A stretch of 64,000 bases of DNA from positions 1 through 64,000 of the forward strand of contig NZ_QPII01000015.1 in the NCBI RefSeq assembly GCF_003336675.1, in the 5' to 3' direction. Of the stretch, positions 48,880 to 57,239 are shown one piece after another (the stretch's first letter is position 1; every line of letters starts with the position of its first letter). Below the pieces are notes generated by a model. The model had not been told where the DNA came from and searched no databases. It was given only the letters and a program-made list of their open reading frames with translations. A program made the position numbers and the translations under genes. Source of the DNA: Billgrantia montanilacus. GTDB taxonomy: Bacteria > Pseudomonadota > Gammaproteobacteria > Pseudomonadales > Halomonadaceae.

Positions 48880-49725
48880 TCAGCTACGCTGGCGGTCGCC
48901 CGGCCGCCGCTTTGGCACGGCATCGAGCTCGAGCCTCGACCGGGCATTGATCGCCTGGAAGTGACGCCCCTTGGCACGGGCGATCAACATGACGCCGAAG
49001 CGTTCGGCCAGTTCCACCCCCTTCTGGGTGACACCGGAGCGTGACACCAGGACGCTGATCCCCATCTGGGCGACCTTAAGCACCATTTCAGAGGTCAATC
49101 TGCCGGTGGTGTAGAAGATATCGCAGCCCGTGGTCTCGCTGGTTTCAAGCCACTGCCGCCCGGCCAGCGTGTCCACCGCGTTATGCCGCCCCACGTCCTC
49201 GACGAAGTCCTGCACGTCAGCCTGGCGGCAAAGTGCACAGCCATGGACCGCACCGGCGCTGCGGTAGGTCTCGTTGTAGTCACCCAGACGCTCGAGCAGC
49301 GTATAGAGCACCGACTGCGACAATCGTGTCTCGGGCAAGCGCTTCAACGAGATCGACTCCAGCAGCCGACCGAAGACCGTGCCCTGGCCACAGCCGGTGG
49401 TAACGGTGCGCTGCTCCAGCCGGGCCTCCATGTCGTCCGGCAGCCGTCGGGTCACCACGGCGGCGGCCTCCACCTCCCAATCGACCTGTACCGCCACGAG
49501 ATCCTCGGCGCTCTGAAGTAGCCCCTGATTGCGTAGATACCCCACCACCAGCGCTTCCGGGTCGGCTCCCAGCGTCATCAGGGTGACGATCTCACGCTTG
49601 TTGAGATAAAGCGTCAGCGAGCGTTCGGCCGCAATGGCCTGACGCCGGCACTCACCGAACTCGTCCAGCACCTCGACTTCCAGCGTCGTGGGCAGGCGTG
49701 CCTGGCTAAGGCTGATATCGTCCAT
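48880..49725 (-). CDS. fdhD: FdhD, formate dehydrogenase accessory sulfurtransferase
   Basis: A 281-residue protein that passes sulfur from a cysteine desulfurase to the bis-MGD cofactor of formate dehydrogenase. Family blocks LYLNKREIVTLMTLGADPEALVVGYL, EDVGRHNAVDTLAG, and DIFYTTGRLTSEMVLKVA are clear. The CxxC sulfur-transfer motif of E. coli FdhD is represented only by its first Cys (Cys112 in TGCGQG); a different CxxC occurs at Cys163/Cys166 (HGCALC). The start at 49725 follows GAGGAG. It is divergent from the DUF3305 gene that opens the formate dehydrogenase cluster. Confidence 0.93.
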   Translation of the reverse strand: MDDISLSQARLPTTLEVEVLDEFGECRRQAIAAERSLTLYLNKREIVTLMTLGADPEALVVGYLRNQGLLQSAEDLVAVQVDWEVEAAAVVTRRLPDDMEARLEQRTVTTGCGQGTVFGRLLESISLKRLPETRLSQSVLYTLLERLGDYNETYRSAGAVHGCALCRQADVQDFVEDVGRHNAVDTLAGRQWLETSETTGCDIFYTTGRLTSEMVLKVAQMGISVLVSRSGVTQKGVELAERFGVMLIARAKGRHFQAINARSRLELDAVPKRRPGDRQRS

Positions 49726-49819
49726 CCACGGCTCCTCGATCAATCGTTGATAGTCGATGATGGCATTCCGACCGCCGAGTGTCTTTACTGAAGTGACAAC
49801 TTCCGCGGGAGCGGCATCA

Positions 49820-50251
49820 ATGACCCACCCAAGCAGTCATCGAATCCTGAGTCTTGATATTGCCAGCGAGACCCGGCGTATCAAGGGTTTCAGCGCCACT
49901 CGATGGCAGATCGTCGATCTGGTGCCTGGGGATAGTGGGCCCTGGGCCCTGTCGCTGCAGCTGTACCTCACCGAAAGGGCCGCCTACCGCTTCAACCTCG
50001 ACGCCGGAACGCCTCGCCTGTTCGTGCGCTGCGGCGAGAGCAGTGGCGAACCTCGTCCCTCGGCGATCACGGCCAGCCAGGACGTCGCCGCTTCCTGGCT
50101 CGACGGCGAGCAGCAGGTGCTGGAGGTGGCGATGCCGCTGGCGATTCGGGCCTGGCTGGAGGCTTACCTGGCCCGCCACGGGGAGGCCCCGGACGAGGGG
50201 CGCAAGAAGAAACGCAAGGGGGCGGGGCGCGCCCGGGAGCAGACCCTATGA
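49820..50251 (+). CDS. DUF3305 protein, formate dehydrogenase cluster
   Basis: A 143-residue protein of the DUF3305 family: WQIVDLVPGDSGPWALSLQLYLTERAAYRFNLDAGTPRLFVRC and AITASQDVAASWLDGEQQVLEVAMP. No catalytic motif is visible and the Lys/Arg-rich tail is probably disordered. The family occurs almost only beside DUF3306 and Tat-type formate dehydrogenases; its function is unknown. The ATG at 49820 with CGGGAG upstream is preferred over 49757. Its stop overlaps the DUF3306 start (ATGA). Confidence 0.85.
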   Translation: MTHPSSHRILSLDIASETRRIKGFSATRWQIVDLVPGDSGPWALSLQLYLTERAAYRFNLDAGTPRLFVRCGESSGEPRPSAITASQDVAASWLDGEQQVLEVAMPLAIRAWLEAYLARHGEAPDEGRKKKRKGAGRAREQTL

Positions 50252-50868
50252 GCCGACTGAGCCGCTGGTCACGCCGCAAGCTCAGCGAGGAGACCGATGT
50301 CATCCAGGTTGATGCGCCCGAGCTCGCCGAGTCGGTGCACACCTCGGAACAGACAACGCATGAGCCCGACAGCGACTCCCCCTCCTCCCTCTCGGAGCCA
50401 CCCGAGCCCGGTAGCCTCGACGCCACCCTTCCCGATCCAGACAGCCTGCCCGCCGGCAGCGATTTCAAGGCGTTCATGCAAGCCGGCGTCAGCGATGCCC
50501 TGCGCCGGCGCGCCCTGCGCAGGATGTTCTCGGGTGACCACTATGGGATCCGCGATGGTCTCGACGACTACGATCACGACTACCGCCAGCTTCTCAAGCC
50601 GCTGGCGAGCGAGATGGCCCAGCGCCTCAGGCAGTGGACTCGCAAGCTCGAAGAGAGCGAACCAGAGCCGGAGCTAGAGCCGGAGCTAGAAACCATCGAT
50701 CCCGTGGAGCGTGCAGAGCTGGCCACGCCCGAGGAGCCGAACATCCAGGCGTCCGCACAGGAATCACCCCAGGAATTGACGTCTTCCCACGACGAGGACG
50801 CGGTAGATGCCCGACGTGCGCTGGAGACCAGCGCCGAAAGCAATACGTCGACAACAAAGGGAGGTTAG
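50248..50868 (+). CDS. DUF3306 protein, formate dehydrogenase cluster
   Basis: A 206-residue acidic protein of the DUF3306 family. The N-terminal MSRLSRWSRRKLS is typical, and a central conserved part (DFKAFMQAGVSDALRRRALRRMFSGDHYGIRDGLDDYDHDYR) is flanked by Pro/Glu/Ser-rich low-complexity segments. It is coupled to DUF3305 by an ATGA overlap. A small dyad (TAGACC/GGTCTA, 50866-50883) overlaps the stop codon. The function is unknown. Confidence 0.85.
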   Translation: MSRLSRWSRRKLSEETDVIQVDAPELAESVHTSEQTTHEPDSDSPSSLSEPPEPGSLDATLPDPDSLPAGSDFKAFMQAGVSDALRRRALRRMFSGDHYGIRDGLDDYDHDYRQLLKPLASEMAQRLRQWTRKLEESEPEPELEPELETIDPVERAELATPEEPNIQASAQESPQELTSSHDEDAVDARRALETSAESNTSTTKGG

Positions 50869-50959
50869 ACCAAGGACGGTCTAGCAAGATCTCGATAATC
50901 AGCCAGACTGAGCATTAGAAACACAATATAACAATTAGGCACCCAGACCGTGAGGTGGC

Positions 50960-52681
50960 ATGAATCATCTAATCCACACGATGCCGGTGGATGAAGCCGG
51001 CAATCGCCAGGCAAGGGAGGCGATGCATCGCCGGGTCTCCTGGCCTATCAACCTCACTCCATCCAGCGTCAGCTATGCCAGCCAGGGACATGCCCTGATA
51101 CTCGGCAACGAGCGTGACGCACGCCGCGCCGCACGGGCGCTTCACGGCCACGGGCTGGCCTCGGTGTCCCTGCTGATCACCGAGCCGATCGACCCATCCG
51201 CCATCGCTGAGGCGCCCGCCGATGACGAAACCCTGCTGGCCGATACACGGACAGTGACCTGCCACCCCCTGACGCGCGAGCAGGCCGCAAGCCTGCGTAT
51301 TAATGGCTACCTGGGTCACTTTCAGGTCACGCTCGAGCAGGAAGATCAGTCTTTGAACCTGGCCCGGGCCCTGGTCGAGCGTAACCATTTCGACCAGATT
51401 CTGGATCTTGGCGCGACACCAGTACTGGCGCTGGAGTTGCCCCCACCGGGCTATGTCACCACTCGCTGGGGGGCTGCCGAGAGCGAAGCTCGCCTCGAGG
51501 CCTTCGCCGCCATGGTCGGCGAGTTCGACAAGCCTCGCTATTTCCACATCAATCACGACCTCTGTGCCCACGCTGCCAGTGGCAATACGGGCTGCACCCG
51601 CTGCCTGGATGTCTGCCCCGCCGATGCCATCCAGAGCCTGCGAGGCCGGGTCGAGTCGCGCGTCGAGATAGATCCCTATCGCTGTCACGGTGTCGGCAGC
51701 TGCAGCAGCGCCTGCCCCACCGGCGCCATCGAATTTCGCATGCCTGAGTCCCATCGCCAGCAGGAGACCCTGCTGGCCTGGCTGGCGGCCTACCGCCAGG
51801 CGGGCGGCGGCCAGCCGGTGGTGCGCTTCGTGTCGACCGAACACCTGATACCCGACGAGTCTCCCGCCGGCCACGTCATCGATGTCCCCCTTGAGGAGCT
51901 CGGCGCGGCCGGTCACGACCAGTGGCTGACTGCCTTGGCGGGCGGGGCCGCTGAGGTTCGCCTACAGCATCACCCTGAGATGCCGGAGCGCCTGGTCGCA
52001 TTCCTCGACGACCAGTTGGCCCAGGCACATGTCCTTCTCGAGGCACTGGGCCACCCGCGCGAGCGGATTTCGGCGATCGCTGTCGGCGACACGGCGGCCA
52101 GGGATGCCCTGCCCGCCCATCCGCCGCTCCCCGCCGACGGCCTCGTGCTTGACGGCACCGGCAAGCGCGATCGGCTCAACGGCGTGCTCGACCACCTTGC
52201 CGCGCTGGGTCGGCAGGACGGAGAGCGTCATGCCATACCGCCCGATGCCGCCTATGGCGGGCTTGCGGTAGATATCCAGCGCTGCACGCTTTGCATGGCA
52301 TGTGTCGCCGGCTGCCCGACGCCCGCACTGTCAGCCGGCAATGAGAGTCCCCAATTGAGCTTCCGCGAGGCCGACTGCGTGCAGTGCGGCCTATGCGCGG
52401 ACGCCTGCCCCGAGGACGCCATCGCCCTGCTCCCCGGCTTCCTGGCCGACCCCGCTCGGAACCAGCGGCATGTCTGTCACTCAGAGGCGGCCTTCGACTG
52501 TATTCGCTGCGGGAAGCCATTCGCCACCGCCAGCACCATCGCCGTCATCAAGGCCAAGCTGGCCGACCATCCCTATTTCGCCGGCGATGCGCTCTCACGG
52601 ATAGAGATGTGTGAGGACTGTCGTGTGCGCGACGTGTGGCGGGAACTTGCACGGGACCCCGAATCGCAACTGAAGGTGTGA
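50960..52681 (+). CDS. Multi-cluster 4Fe-4S ferredoxin protein of the formate dehydrogenase cluster
   Basis: A 573-residue cytoplasmic Fe-S protein (no signal). One pair of cluster motifs lies near residues 210-260 (GCTRCLDVCPADAIQ, RCHGVGSCSSACPTGAI) and another near 435-490 (RCTLCMACVAGCPTPAL, DCVQCGLCADACPEDAI), with further Cys pairs at CIRCGKPF and MCEDCRVRDVW. It accompanies DUF3305/3306, a TorD chaperone and Tat formate dehydrogenases in many proteobacteria, and probably acts in electron transfer or maturation. A GAGG site precedes the ATG. Confidence 0.88.
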   Translation: MNHLIHTMPVDEAGNRQAREAMHRRVSWPINLTPSSVSYASQGHALILGNERDARRAARALHGHGLASVSLLITEPIDPSAIAEAPADDETLLADTRTVTCHPLTREQAASLRINGYLGHFQVTLEQEDQSLNLARALVERNHFDQILDLGATPVLALELPPPGYVTTRWGAAESEARLEAFAAMVGEFDKPRYFHINHDLCAHAASGNTGCTRCLDVCPADAIQSLRGRVESRVEIDPYRCHGVGSCSSACPTGAIEFRMPESHRQQETLLAWLAAYRQAGGGQPVVRFVSTEHLIPDESPAGHVIDVPLEELGAAGHDQWLTALAGGAAEVRLQHHPEMPERLVAFLDDQLAQAHVLLEALGHPRERISAIAVGDTAARDALPAHPPLPADGLVLDGTGKRDRLNGVLDHLAALGRQDGERHAIPPDAAYGGLAVDIQRCTLCMACVAGCPTPALSAGNESPQLSFREADCVQCGLCADACPEDAIALLPGFLADPARNQRHVCHSEAAFDCIRCGKPFATASTIAVIKAKLADHPYFAGDALSRIEMCEDCRVRDVWRELARDPESQLKV

Positions 52682-52685
52682 ATCC

Positions 52686-53315
52686 ATGAGCGATACAGTC
52701 ATGCACGAGGAGGCGCGTGAGTTGGACGAAGACGATGCACTGAGAGCCGATGTCTACCGACTGCTGGCGCGCTTGCTACGCGAGCCGCCCGACACGGAGT
52801 TGCTGGGCTGGCTGGCGAATCTTCAGGTGGAGGATGACACCAGCCCTCTGGCCGTTTCCTGGCGTGGTCTCAGCGAAGCGTCCCGTGGGTCGCGCCCGGA
52901 GACGCTCGCTCGGGCGCACTTCCGCCATCTCGTCGGTGTCATCCAGGGCGATGTGACGCCTTACGCCTCCTGGTACCGCAATGGCGAGCTGATGGATCAG
53001 GCATTGGTCGCGCTGCGCCACGACCTCAAGGCGCTGGGCATCGAACGCAACGAACCAACGCGTGAGCCCGAGGACCACCTCGCCGCGCTCTGCGAGGCGA
53101 TGGCCCTGCTCATCGAATCCGGCTCTCGTGCGGAGGCACGCTTTTTCATGACCCACATCGCCCCATGGGCATCGACCTGCCTGACGGACCTGGCCGGCGT
53201 GGAGAGTGATTTCTATTCCGGTGTCGGCCGACTCGGTCGTGCCTTCATCGACAGGGAAGAGGCGCTACTCGCTCGTGAGGCAGCGCATGAACCCGTCAGG
53301 CTGGTGGAACCCTGA
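52686..53315 (+). CDS. TorD/DmsD-family molybdoenzyme chaperone
   Basis: A 209-residue all-helical protein of the TorD family: ALRADVYRLLARLLREPPDTELLGWL near the N terminus, FRHLVGVIQGDVTPYASWY in the middle, and EDHLAALCEAMALLIES. Such chaperones bind the twin-arginine leader and the apo-enzyme until the molybdenum cofactor is inserted; here the client is presumably the FdhA encoded two genes downstream. It starts 4 bases after the ferredoxin gene. Confidence 0.88.
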   Translation: MSDTVMHEEARELDEDDALRADVYRLLARLLREPPDTELLGWLANLQVEDDTSPLAVSWRGLSEASRGSRPETLARAHFRHLVGVIQGDVTPYASWYRNGELMDQALVALRHDLKALGIERNEPTREPEDHLAALCEAMALLIESGSRAEARFFMTHIAPWASTCLTDLAGVESDFYSGVGRLGRAFIDREEALLAREAAHEPVRLVEP

Positions 53316-53430
53316 CCTCGACTGATGTCCGTATACCGACAGCAAGGGAACGGGCAACAGCATCGAAAGAGTGACCAAGAAAAACACAACAACGCCAACT
53401 CAAGGCCACGGCATGACCGAGGAAACCACC

Positions 53431-53661
53431 ATGAACAAGACCAACAATCCGCAGCGCCGGCGCTTTCTCAAGACCCTGGGGGTCGGCACTGCTGCCGCCG
53501 GCGCGGCTGCCGCCGGCGCGGCTGCCGCCGGCGCGGCTGCCGCCGTCGGTCACGTTACCCTGGTACAGGCCGAGAACAAGGCCGAGCCGGTGGTCGATAC
53601 GGCCCAAGGCTATCGGGAAACCGATCATATCCGCACCTTCTACGCCACCCTGCGGGACTGA
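53431..53661 (+). CDS. Small twin-arginine signal protein of formate dehydrogenase cluster
   Basis: A 76-residue protein of the formate-dehydrogenase-region Tat family (FdhX-like, TIGR02811). The twin-arginine motif QRRRFLKTLG is followed by an alanine/glycine h-region built from a 15-bp DNA repeat, then a short tail DTAQGYRETDHIRTFYATLRD that is conserved in the family. It may be exported or remain membrane-anchored. The start at 53431 has GAGGAAA upstream; longer in-frame starts at 53371 and 53413 lack it. It lies 33 bases before fdhA. Confidence 0.85.
   Translation: MNKTNNPQRRRFLKTLGVGTAAAGAAAAGAAAAGAAAAVGHVTLVQAENKAEPVVDTAQGYRETDHIRTFYATLRD
53491..53544 (+). repeat. 15-bp tandem repeat in the Tat-signal gene
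   Basis: GCTGCCGCCGGCGCG occurs three times exactly (53491-53505, 53506-53520, 53521-53535), followed by a partial copy to 53544. Each unit adds five residues (AAAGA) to the hydrophobic core of the twin-arginine signal. Confidence 0.9.
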
Positions 53662-53694
53662 CGGCTCGACAGCCATAAGCCAGGAGATCACACC

Positions 53695-56550
53695 ATGCGT
53701 CTGACTCGTAAAAGCGATGCCCCCAAGGCACACGGGCTGGGCATTTCCCGTCGGCAGTTCCTCAAGCGCACCGGCGCCACCACGGGCGGCCTGGCTGCGG
53801 CCGGCTTCATGGGCGCTCCGATGATGCGCCGCAGCGACGCCTCGGACAAGACCCCCGTCCTTGATTCCCCAGTGGAGACGAAGCGAACCATCTGCTCCCA
53901 CTGTTCGGTGGGCTGTGGCGTCTATGCCGAGGTGCAGGAAGGGATCTGGACCAAGCAAGAGCCTGCCTTCGACCATCCCATCAACCGCGGCGCCCACTGC
54001 GCCAAGGGTGCCTCGCTGCGTCAGCATGGTCACTCCAGCCGGCGCCTCAAGTATCCGATGAAGCTGGTGGGCGGCGAGTGGCAGCGCCTTAGCTGGGACG
54101 AGGCGATCGAGGAGATCGGCGACAAGGTACTCCAGCTTACCGAAACTCACGGCCCCGACAGCGTCTACTGGCTGGGGTCGGCCAAGTTCAACAATGAACA
54201 GGCCTACCTGATGCGCAAGTTCGCGGCCCTGGCCGGCACCAATAACACCGACCACCAGGCACGTATCTGCCACTCCACCACCGTAGCCGGGGTAGCGAAT
54301 ACCTGGGGGTACGGGGCGATGACCAACTCGCTCAACGACATGCAGAACAGCAGGTCGATCATGTTCATCGGCTCCAATCCCAGCGAGGCTCACCCGGTGG
54401 CCATGCAGCATATCCTGCTGGCCAAGGAGCGCAGTCACGCCCAGATCATCGTCGTCGACCCGCGTTTCACCCGCACCGCCGCCAAGGCCGACAGCTTCGT
54501 GCGCATCCGCCCCGGCTCCGATGTGGCCTTCATTTGGGGCCTGCTGTGGCATATCTTCGAGAACGGCTGGGAGGATCGCCAGTACATCGACCAGCGCGTC
54601 TATGCCATGGGAGAGGTACGCGAGGAAGTGGCCAACTTCCCGCCCAGTGAGGTCGAACGCATCACCGGCGTCCCCGAGGCGATGATGCACGATACCGCAC
54701 GCCGCCTGGCCGAGAATCGCCCCGGCTGTATCGTCTGGTGCATGGGCGGCACACAGCACACCACCGGCAACAACAACACCCGGGCCTACTGCATCCTCGA
54801 GCTGGCACTGGGTAATATCGGCAAGTCCGGCGGCGGCGCCAACATCTTCCGTGGCCACGACAACGTGCAGGGGGCGACGGACCTGGGGCTGATGTCCCAC
54901 TCTCTGCCCGGCTACTACGGCCTCGCCGAGGGCGCCTGGGCCCACTGGGCCCGCGTCTGGGACCTCGACCTCGATTGGCTGAAGAGTCGCTTCGATCAGA
55001 CCGAGTACGCCGATGGCCAGCCCATGTACAGCAACGGCATCACGGTGTCACGCTGGGTCGACGGCGTGCTCGAGGAGGAAGACGCGATCTCCCAGCGTAG
55101 CCAACTCAAGGCGATGTTCTACTGGGGCCATGCGGTCAATTCACAGTCTCGCGGCCCTGAGATGCAGAAGGCCATGCAGCAGCTCGAGATGATGGTCATC
55201 GTCGACCCCTATCCCACCGTGGCCGGCGTCATGCACGGTCGCAGCGACGGGGTCTATCTGCTGCCGGCGGCGACCCAGTTCGAGACAACCGGCAGCGTCA
55301 CCGCCACCAACCGCGCCCTTCAGTGGCGCGACAAGGTCATCGAGCCGCTGTTCGAGTCCAAGCCGGACCACGAGATCATGTACCTGCTGTCGCGCAAGCT
55401 GGGATTTGCCGACGAGCTGTTCAAGAATATCCAGGTGAACGGCACCGAGCCGCTCATCGAGGACATCACCCGCGAGTTCAACCGCGGCATGTGGACGGTC
55501 GGCTACACCGGACAGAGCCCCGAGCGGCTCAAGGCCCATCAGCAGAACTGGCATACCTTCAGCTTCCGCACCCTGCAGGCCGAGGGTGGCCCGGCCGATG
55601 GCGACTACTATGGCCTGCCGTGGCCCTGCTGGGGCACCGCCGAGATGGGCCATCCAGGCACCCCGATCCTCTACGACACCAGCAAGCCGGTCTCCGAAGG
55701 CGGCCTGACCTTCCGCGCTCGCTTCGGTATCGAGCACAACGGCGAGAACATACTCGCCGACGGCGTCTTCAGCGAGGGATCCGAGCTCAACGACGGCTAT
55801 CCGGAATTCACCGCCGAGATGCTCAAGGACCTGGGCTGGTGGGACGACCTCACCCCGGATGAACAGGTCGAGGCGGAGGGCAAGAACTGGAAGACCGACC
55901 TGTCGGGCGGCATCCAGCGGGTGGCGATCGACCACGAGTGCGCCCCCTTCGGCAATGCCAAGGCGCGCTGCAACGTCTGGACCTTCCCCGACCCCATCCC
56001 CAAGCACCGCGAACCGCTCTACACCAGCCGCCGCGACCTGGTCGCCGACTATCCCACCTGGGACGACGTCGCCTCACACTATCGGCTGCCGACCCTCTAC
56101 AAGAGCATCCAGGACAACGACAACTCCGACCGCTACCCCATCATCCTCACCTCAGGACGCCTGGTGGAGTACGAGGGCGGTGGCGAGGAGACCCGTTCCA
56201 TGTCGTGGCTCGCCGAGCTGCAGCAGGAGATGTTCGTCGAGATCAACCCGGCGCTGGCCAACGAGCTGGCAGTGGCAGACGGCGACATGGTCTGGGTCGA
56301 GGGTGCCGAGGGCGGGCGCGTCCGTGTCCAGGCCCTGGTGACGCCCCGAGTATCCCGTGAGGTGGTGTTCATGCCCTTCCACTTCGGTGGCATGTTCCAG
56401 GGCGAGAACCTGCACGACCGTTATCCGGAAGGATCGGCCCCCTATGTGCTCGGTGAGGCGGCCAACACCGCTACCACTTATGGCTACGACACCGTGACGC
56501 AGATGCAGGAAACCAAGTGCACCCTGTGTCGTATCGAGAAAGCCAGCTGA
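53695..56550 (+). CDS. fdhA: Formate dehydrogenase catalytic subunit, Tat-exported, Cys-containing
   Basis: A 951-residue molybdopterin oxidoreductase. The twin-arginine leader ISRRQFLKRTG (Arg19, Arg20) directs folded export. A [4Fe-4S] site is formed by Cys67, Cys70, Cys74 and Cys102. The active-site segment is HQARICHSTTV, where Cys192 (TGC codon) ligates Mo or W in place of the selenocysteine of E. coli FdnG, and His193 is the conserved partner. The C-terminal MGD-binding domain includes YPIILTSGRLVEYEGGGEETRS. It oxidises formate in the periplasm and passes electrons to FdhB and FdhC. An AGGAG site precedes the ATG. Confidence 0.95.
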   Translation: MRLTRKSDAPKAHGLGISRRQFLKRTGATTGGLAAAGFMGAPMMRRSDASDKTPVLDSPVETKRTICSHCSVGCGVYAEVQEGIWTKQEPAFDHPINRGAHCAKGASLRQHGHSSRRLKYPMKLVGGEWQRLSWDEAIEEIGDKVLQLTETHGPDSVYWLGSAKFNNEQAYLMRKFAALAGTNNTDHQARICHSTTVAGVANTWGYGAMTNSLNDMQNSRSIMFIGSNPSEAHPVAMQHILLAKERSHAQIIVVDPRFTRTAAKADSFVRIRPGSDVAFIWGLLWHIFENGWEDRQYIDQRVYAMGEVREEVANFPPSEVERITGVPEAMMHDTARRLAENRPGCIVWCMGGTQHTTGNNNTRAYCILELALGNIGKSGGGANIFRGHDNVQGATDLGLMSHSLPGYYGLAEGAWAHWARVWDLDLDWLKSRFDQTEYADGQPMYSNGITVSRWVDGVLEEEDAISQRSQLKAMFYWGHAVNSQSRGPEMQKAMQQLEMMVIVDPYPTVAGVMHGRSDGVYLLPAATQFETTGSVTATNRALQWRDKVIEPLFESKPDHEIMYLLSRKLGFADELFKNIQVNGTEPLIEDITREFNRGMWTVGYTGQSPERLKAHQQNWHTFSFRTLQAEGGPADGDYYGLPWPCWGTAEMGHPGTPILYDTSKPVSEGGLTFRARFGIEHNGENILADGVFSEGSELNDGYPEFTAEMLKDLGWWDDLTPDEQVEAEGKNWKTDLSGGIQRVAIDHECAPFGNAKARCNVWTFPDPIPKHREPLYTSRRDLVADYPTWDDVASHYRLPTLYKSIQDNDNSDRYPIILTSGRLVEYEGGGEETRSMSWLAELQQEMFVEINPALANELAVADGDMVWVEGAEGGRVRVQALVTPRVSREVVFMPFHFGGMFQGENLHDRYPEGSAPYVLGEAANTATTYGYDTVTQMQETKCTLCRIEKAS

Positions 56551-56576
56551 TTCCGCTCGCCAACCAGGAGATTCCC

Positions 56577-57227
56577 ATGGCCCAGATGAAATTCATGTGC
56601 GACGCGGAACGCTGCATTGAGTGCAACGGCTGCGTTACCGCCTGCAAGAACGCCAACGATGTCGAGTGGGGCATCCAGCGCCGCCGCGTGGTGACCCTCG
56701 ATGATGGCGAACCCGGCGAGGTGTCGATCTCGGTGGCCTGCATGCACTGCGACGATGCCCCATGCATGGCCGTCTGTCCCACCGACTGCTTCTACAAGAC
56801 CGATGACGGTATCGTACTCCACGACAAGGATCTCTGTATCGGCTGCGGCTACTGCCTCTACGCGTGCCCCTTCGGGGCCCCGCAGTTTCCGAAGCAGAAC
56901 GCCTTCGGCGAGCGAGGCAAGATGGACAAGTGCACCTTCTGCGCCGGCGGCCCCGCCGACTCCAAGGAAGAGGAGTACGAGAAATACGGCGCCAACCGCA
57001 TCGCCGAGGGCAAGCTGCCGCTGTGTGCCGAGATGTGCTCCACCAAGGCGCTGCTAGCCGGCGATGCCCAGACGGTGGCGGACATCTTCCGACAGCGCGT
57101 CGTGCAGCGCGGCCATCCCGACGGCGGCTGGTCGGGCAACCAGCGTCGTGAGCGGACGCGCACTGGCCAGGGCGACGACCTGTCCGCGGCCGACTCGCTG
57201 GCCTACGACGCAGCCCGCCAGAGCTGA
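56577..57227 (+). CDS. fdhB: Formate dehydrogenase iron-sulfur subunit
   Basis: A 216-residue ferredoxin-type electron-transfer subunit with four [4Fe-4S] motif sets: CDAERCIECNGCVTACK, CMHCDDAPCMAVCP, CIGCGYCLYACPFG, and CTFC with CAEMC. Unlike E. coli FdnH it has no C-terminal membrane helix. It lacks a signal and is presumably exported piggy-back with FdhA. CAGGAG precedes the ATG at 56577. It connects FdhA to the cytochrome b subunit encoded next. Confidence 0.94.
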   Translation: MAQMKFMCDAERCIECNGCVTACKNANDVEWGIQRRRVVTLDDGEPGEVSISVACMHCDDAPCMAVCPTDCFYKTDDGIVLHDKDLCIGCGYCLYACPFGAPQFPKQNAFGERGKMDKCTFCAGGPADSKEEEYEKYGANRIAEGKLPLCAEMCSTKALLAGDAQTVADIFRQRVVQRGHPDGGWSGNQRRERTRTGQGDDLSAADSLAYDAARQS

Positions 57228-57239
57228 GGAGGGGATGTC

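Noticed and set aside
54281..54300. Selenocysteine in the formate dehydrogenase active site.
   Set aside because: The codon is TGC (Cys192), not TGA, so no recoding is needed.
53296..54945. 549-codon open frame on the minus strand opposite fdhA and the Tat gene.
   Set aside because: It mirrors a well-supported plus-strand gene in GC-rich DNA, has no recognisable domain and no ribosome binding site. Similar long shadows lie opposite tolB (533-1540), metH (33511-34770) and ectB (21499-22563).
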